From Neolewinella xylanilytica (GTDB lineage: Bacteria; Bacteroidota; Bacteroidia; Chitinophagales; Saprospiraceae), in NCBI RefSeq assembly GCF_002934605.1, contig NZ_PTJC01000005.1, positions 310,001 through 374,000 of the forward strand: 64,000 nt of DNA, read 5' to 3'. The notes under the pieces were generated by a model, which had not been told where the DNA came from, did not search any database, and saw nothing but the letters and a program-made list of their open reading frames with translations. Positions 60,940-64,000 of this stretch are shown here, one piece after another. A program made the translations under genes and the position numbers. How positions within the stretch are numbered: position 1 is the first letter of the stretch; every line of letters begins with the position of its first letter.

Positions 60940-62151
60940 CTACCACTGCTTAGCGATATAGGGATACGTCTGCTGGTACTCCACCCGCACCATCTCCGTC
61001 AACCGTGCCCGTAGTTCATTCACGTTTTCCTTCGTGTGCGCGCTGACCAGCATCGCCTCCTGCCCGAATTCCGCCTCCAGCCCCTGCTTTAGATCGGATT
61101 CAACCTCCTCCCGGCCGTCCTCGTCCAGGTACATATCGTAGTTGCGCTCACGGAAGAGGTCTATTTTGTTGAAGACCAGTAGGGTGGGCTTGTTCTGACA
61201 GTCCATTTCCTTGAGCAGTCCCTGCACCGTACGGATCTGGTCGTCGTACTGCGGGTGCGCCACGTCCACTACGTGAAGCAGGATGTCGCTCTCCTTCACC
61301 TCGTCCAGCGTGGAGCGGAACGATTCGATCAGGTGGTGGGGGAGTTTGCGGATGAATCCGACCGTATCCGTCAGCAGGAAGGGAACGCCCTCGTAGGCCA
61401 GCTTCCGGACGGTGGTGTCCAAGGTCGCGAAAAGTTTGTCCTCGGCGAAGACGTCGCTCTTGGTGAGCAGATTCATGAGGGTCGACTTGCCAACGTTGGT
61501 ATAGCCCACCAGCGCTACCCGCACCATGGCATCGCGGCCCTTGCGGCGGGTTTCGGCCTGCTTATCGATCTTGTCGAGGTCCTTCTTGAGCTTGCTGATC
61601 TTATCGCGGACAATCCGACGGTCCGTCTCGATCTCCGTCTCACCGGGGCCGCGCATGCCGATACCACCACGCTGCCGTTCCAAGTGCGTCCAGAGTCCGC
61701 GCAGCCGGGGCAGCAAGTACTGCATCTGGGCCAGCTCGACCTGGGTTTTGGCCTGGGCCGTCTGAGCCCGACGCGCGAAGATGTCCAGGATCAGCGTGGA
61801 GCGGTCGATGATCTTAACCTTCATCTCCTCCTCCAGGATGTTGACCTGCTTACCGCTGAGGTCGTCGTCGAAGATGACCATCGAAACGTCCTCGTGGTCC
61901 TTCACGTAGGCGGCGATCTCGTGGGCCTTGCCACTGCCCACGAAGGTGCGGTTATCCGGGTGGTCGAGTTTTTGGATGAACCGTTTGACGGTCTTCGCTC
62001 CTGCGGTTTCCGCCAAAAATTCGAGCTCGTCCAGGTACTCGGTTACCTGTTCCTCGGACTGTCCGCGCAGCACGACGCCCACGATGACGGCGTACTCCGT
62101 TTCCTCCGCTAATCCACTGGCCTTCTGGCCTACGTTCCATTCATTCGCCAT
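60940..62151 (-). CDS. hflX: GTPase HflX
   Basis: 403 residues. The N-terminal HflX domain contains KTVKRFIQKLDHPDNRTFVGSGKAHEIAAYV (about 53-83) and DRSTLILDIFARRAQTAQAKTQVELAQMQYLLPRLRGLW with ERQRGGIGMRGPGETEIETDRR. The G domain has G1 GYTNVGKS (216-223), DTVGFIRKLP (switch II region) and NKID. HflX is a ribosome-associated GTPase that splits stalled 70S ribosomes under stress. The length is typical. It stands alone on this strand with about 130 bp to the next gene. Confidence 0.97.
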   Translation of the reverse strand: MANEWNVGQKASGLAEETEYAVIVGVVLRGQSEEQVTEYLDELEFLAETAGAKTVKRFIQKLDHPDNRTFVGSGKAHEIAAYVKDHEDVSMVIFDDDLSGKQVNILEEEMKVKIIDRSTLILDIFARRAQTAQAKTQVELAQMQYLLPRLRGLWTHLERQRGGIGMRGPGETEIETDRRIVRDKISKLKKDLDKIDKQAETRRKGRDAMVRVALVGYTNVGKSTLMNLLTKSDVFAEDKLFATLDTTVRKLAYEGVPFLLTDTVGFIRKLPHHLIESFRSTLDEVKESDILLHVVDVAHPQYDDQIRTVQGLLKEMDCQNKPTLLVFNKIDLFRERNYDMYLDEDGREEVESDLKQGLEAEFGQEAMLVSAHTKENVNELRARLTEMVRVEYQQTYPYIAKQW

Positions 62152-62282
62152 AGGTCTGGTATAACCGGCAGTATCCCGGATAAGTTGCCTTTTTCGGGCG
62201 GCGGCGCGCAGGTGAGCAGCGGGTTCCCGGGAGAACGATCAATTACCAAGCGAAGAGCCCCGATCCGGCTGTCCCGTTCAGA

Positions 62283-64000
62283 TCATTCCTTCACGATCCG
62301 CACGGAAGTAGCCACGTGGTCGTCCGAACGAATCAGTCGCACCACGTAAGGACCGGCGGGTAAACCACCCATCTCCACCTGGGAGACGCCCTCTGTATAG
62401 CGGCCCATCAGTATCCGCCGACCGGCAGCATCGTACAGTTCCAGGCGGTAGTCCTGCCGACTTTCCACCGTCAGCTGCGTGGTAACCGGGTTGGGGTAGA
62501 CGGTAAAGTCCGCACTTAACGCCGGCTGGGTGGAGGCGGTAGCAACCGGTGAAAGCCGGGAAGCTACCGCGGATCCAACGGGGATGAGCCGCCACCGCTG
62601 ACTGTTGCCCCGGTCGAGCGTCCGACTCAGCGCACGGGGTACGCCATCGACATTCTCGATGTCCAGGCGGTTGTCCGGCGCATTCAGGGGCGCGAAACGG
62701 TAGGTGCCGTCCCCGACGGGGAGTGCCTGCCACCGTTGGTTGTTGCGGCCATGGCGGTCGTAGATGTGGATCTCCGTGTTTGTCGCGGAACTCACCCCGG
62801 CTACGTCGAGGCGCTTGCCGGGGGCGTTCTGCGGCTCGATCTCGTACACCTTGTTGCCGAGGCTGATAAATTTCCACTGCTGGTTGGCACTGCCGTGTCT
62901 GCGGAAGCCATCAACCAGGGTACTGTTCTCCGTGGAGCCCCCCCGGACATCCAGTCGAAGTCGGGTGTCGTGCTGGGGTTCCATTTCGTAGACGGCGCCA
63001 TTCACAATCGGTATCGTAGGATCGTCGATCTCAATGGTATAGGTAAGGCTGGCGGTACAGCCGTCCGGGTCGGTGTTGGTGACCGTGTAGTCCCCGCCGC
63101 GATCCAACCCGACGTCGGTTAATCGCAGGGATCTGCCGGTAGAGGTAAAGTTGTTGGGGCCGGTGTAGCTCCACGGGCTACTGGTGGTGCCGAAGTCCAC
63201 GCTCTGCGGGCCGAACCAAACCTCATCGCCCGATTCGATCGGCACCGTGGTGGCCTGTATCCAACCCGTGCGATTAATATTGACGTAAGGGATGAGGCGG
63301 CAGTCGGGCTGTGACCAGCGGACTACGCGCCCGGCGGTAATGGCACCGGCGGTGGTGAAATTACCGCCCGCGTAGAGGCCGTCTTCCACCGGGACCAGCG
63401 TATTGACCAGGTTGTTCGTACCGACCGATTTTCCGGTTCCGAGCGCCTGCCACTGTAGGGCGTCACTCCAGCGGGCGACGTTGTTGACGATATACGACTG
63501 ATTGTCACGGGTCGTAGCCGTTTCGAAACTGCCCCCGACGTAGAGGTAGGTGCCATCGTGGTACAGGCTGTTGACATTGCCGCTGACGCCCTGACCGAGC
63601 GGCTGCCAGCTTTGTCCGGAGCGATCCCAGCGGGCAACCCGGTTTACGGTCTTCCCACCGGCGATGGCGAAATTGCCGCCGGCGTAAATGTTATCGTTGG
63701 TGACCACGATCGCCTGCACGAAGCCGCTGGTCCCGCTGCCCAGCGTCCCCCACCGGCTCCCGTCGAAGGTAGCGACGCGGTTGGCGGTCCGGTTGCCGGC
63801 GCTGCCGAAGTTGCCGCCGATGTAGAGCGTCCCCGCTTCATCGAAGGCAATCGAACGGACCTCGTTATTCGTGCCGGCTACCCCGGATCCCGAGTCGGTC
63901 AGGGCCGACCAGCTACCATTCCACTTCGCGATATTGTTTACGGTCCGACCCCCGGCGGTGACGAAGGTCCCGCCGGCATATATATCCGCACCATTCGTAC
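62283..64000 (-). CDS. Large RICIN-domain T9SS secreted protein (partial, 5' end outside)
   Basis: The frame stays open from the stop at 62283 to the right edge, so the gene starts beyond the window; the internal GTG at 63719 is not its start. The visible 572 residues hold repeated YAGGxFxxAGxxTVNxVARWDGxxW modules (a beta-propeller-like or delta-60-type repeat), then an immunoglobulin/PKD-like domain (about 150-250 of the visible part). Three ricin B-like QxW repeats follow (ANQQWKF, NNQRWQAL, SQRWRLI), which likely bind glycans. A T9SS sorting domain (DFTVYPNPVTTQLTVES...SVRIVKE) ends the protein. It should be exported and held on the surface, perhaps as an adhesin. Confidence 0.88.
   Translation of the reverse strand, partial: TNGADIYAGGTFVTAGGRTVNNIAKWNGSWSALTDSGSGVAGTNNEVRSIAFDEAGTLYIGGNFGSAGNRTANRVATFDGSRWGTLGSGTSGFVQAIVVTNDNIYAGGNFAIAGGKTVNRVARWDRSGQSWQPLGQGVSGNVNSLYHDGTYLYVGGSFETATTRDNQSYIVNNVARWSDALQWQALGTGKSVGTNNLVNTLVPVEDGLYAGGNFTTAGAITAGRVVRWSQPDCRLIPYVNINRTGWIQATTVPIESGDEVWFGPQSVDFGTTSSPWSYTGPNNFTSTGRSLRLTDVGLDRGGDYTVTNTDPDGCTASLTYTIEIDDPTIPIVNGAVYEMEPQHDTRLRLDVRGGSTENSTLVDGFRRHGSANQQWKFISLGNKVYEIEPQNAPGKRLDVAGVSSATNTEIHIYDRHGRNNQRWQALPVGDGTYRFAPLNAPDNRLDIENVDGVPRALSRTLDRGNSQRWRLIPVGSAVASRLSPVATASTQPALSADFTVYPNPVTTQLTVESRQDYRLELYDAAGRRILMGRYTEGVSQVEMGGLPAGPYVVRLIRSDDHVATSVRIVKE

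Noticed and set aside
62283-63719. Protein start at the GTG at 63719
   Set aside because: The same frame is open and carries the same YAGG-type repeats up to the window edge, so the gene begins outside.

Overview
The window is a chromosomal segment of a GC-rich marine-type Bacteroidota, most likely of the Saprospirales (Lewinella/Neolewinella-like). Supporting signs are a SusC/SusD pair with a SusE/F-like lipoprotein, three or four secreted proteins with fibronectin-like 'VERS' modules or type IX secretion (T9SS) tails, the DUF4271-hemD pair, Bat aerotolerance genes, a TonB-dependent receptor without a maturase partner, and TAnnTTTG-type -7 promoter boxes. Most genes are GC-rich. A Fic/Doc toxin-antitoxin pair (2.4-3.3 kb) and a 13.1 kb island (25.4-38.5 kb) are visibly richer in A and T.

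Layout. 0-3.5 kb: a partial gene, a small lipoprotein, a higher-order intergenic repeat array, a rhomboid protease and a Doc-type toxin-antitoxin pair. 3.5-11 kb: NUDIX, hemD and DUF4271 on the minus strand, the feoAB ferrous iron transporter, a SPOR-like lipoprotein and an unusually long SpoIIM-family membrane protein. 11-19 kb: a compact galactan utilisation locus (SusC, SusD, SusE/F-like, GH53 endo-galactanase). 19-25.2 kb: HD-domain protein, HtrA protease, LptB, SDR oxidoreductase, lipoprotein and TonB-dependent receptor.

25.3-38.5 kb: an integrative element inserted into the 3' end of a tRNA-Val gene. A 16 bp duplication of the tRNA end marks both borders. It carries a tyrosine integrase beside the right border, a partial second copy of that integrase, an excisionase-like HTH protein, a putative Rep protein next to a roughly 100 nt hairpin, a type IIG restriction-modification enzyme co-oriented with a winged-helix/coiled-coil/membrane protein, a DUF3800 protein, several genes of unknown function and a 44-residue membrane peptide.

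38.5-44 kb: a stretch with few protein genes. I find three perfect sigma-54 promoters (38779, 39835, 40421). Each is followed about 300-360 bp later by a nearly identical GTGGCCCGG...CCGGGCCAC hairpin, preceded by a conserved AT-rich leader. I read this as a tandem array of sigma-54-dependent small transcripts, the most novel-looking signal in the window. Two secreted-protein genes follow, also with sigma-54-like promoters.

44-64 kb: adenine deaminase, MscS channel, alpha/beta hydrolase, BatC-BatD-DUF6427, MscL, two cell-envelope proteins, an HD-like/Pycsar-effector membrane protein, an M29 aminopeptidase, YqjF/DUF2071 and DUF2306 proteins, HflX, and the end of a large RICIN/T9SS protein that runs off the window.
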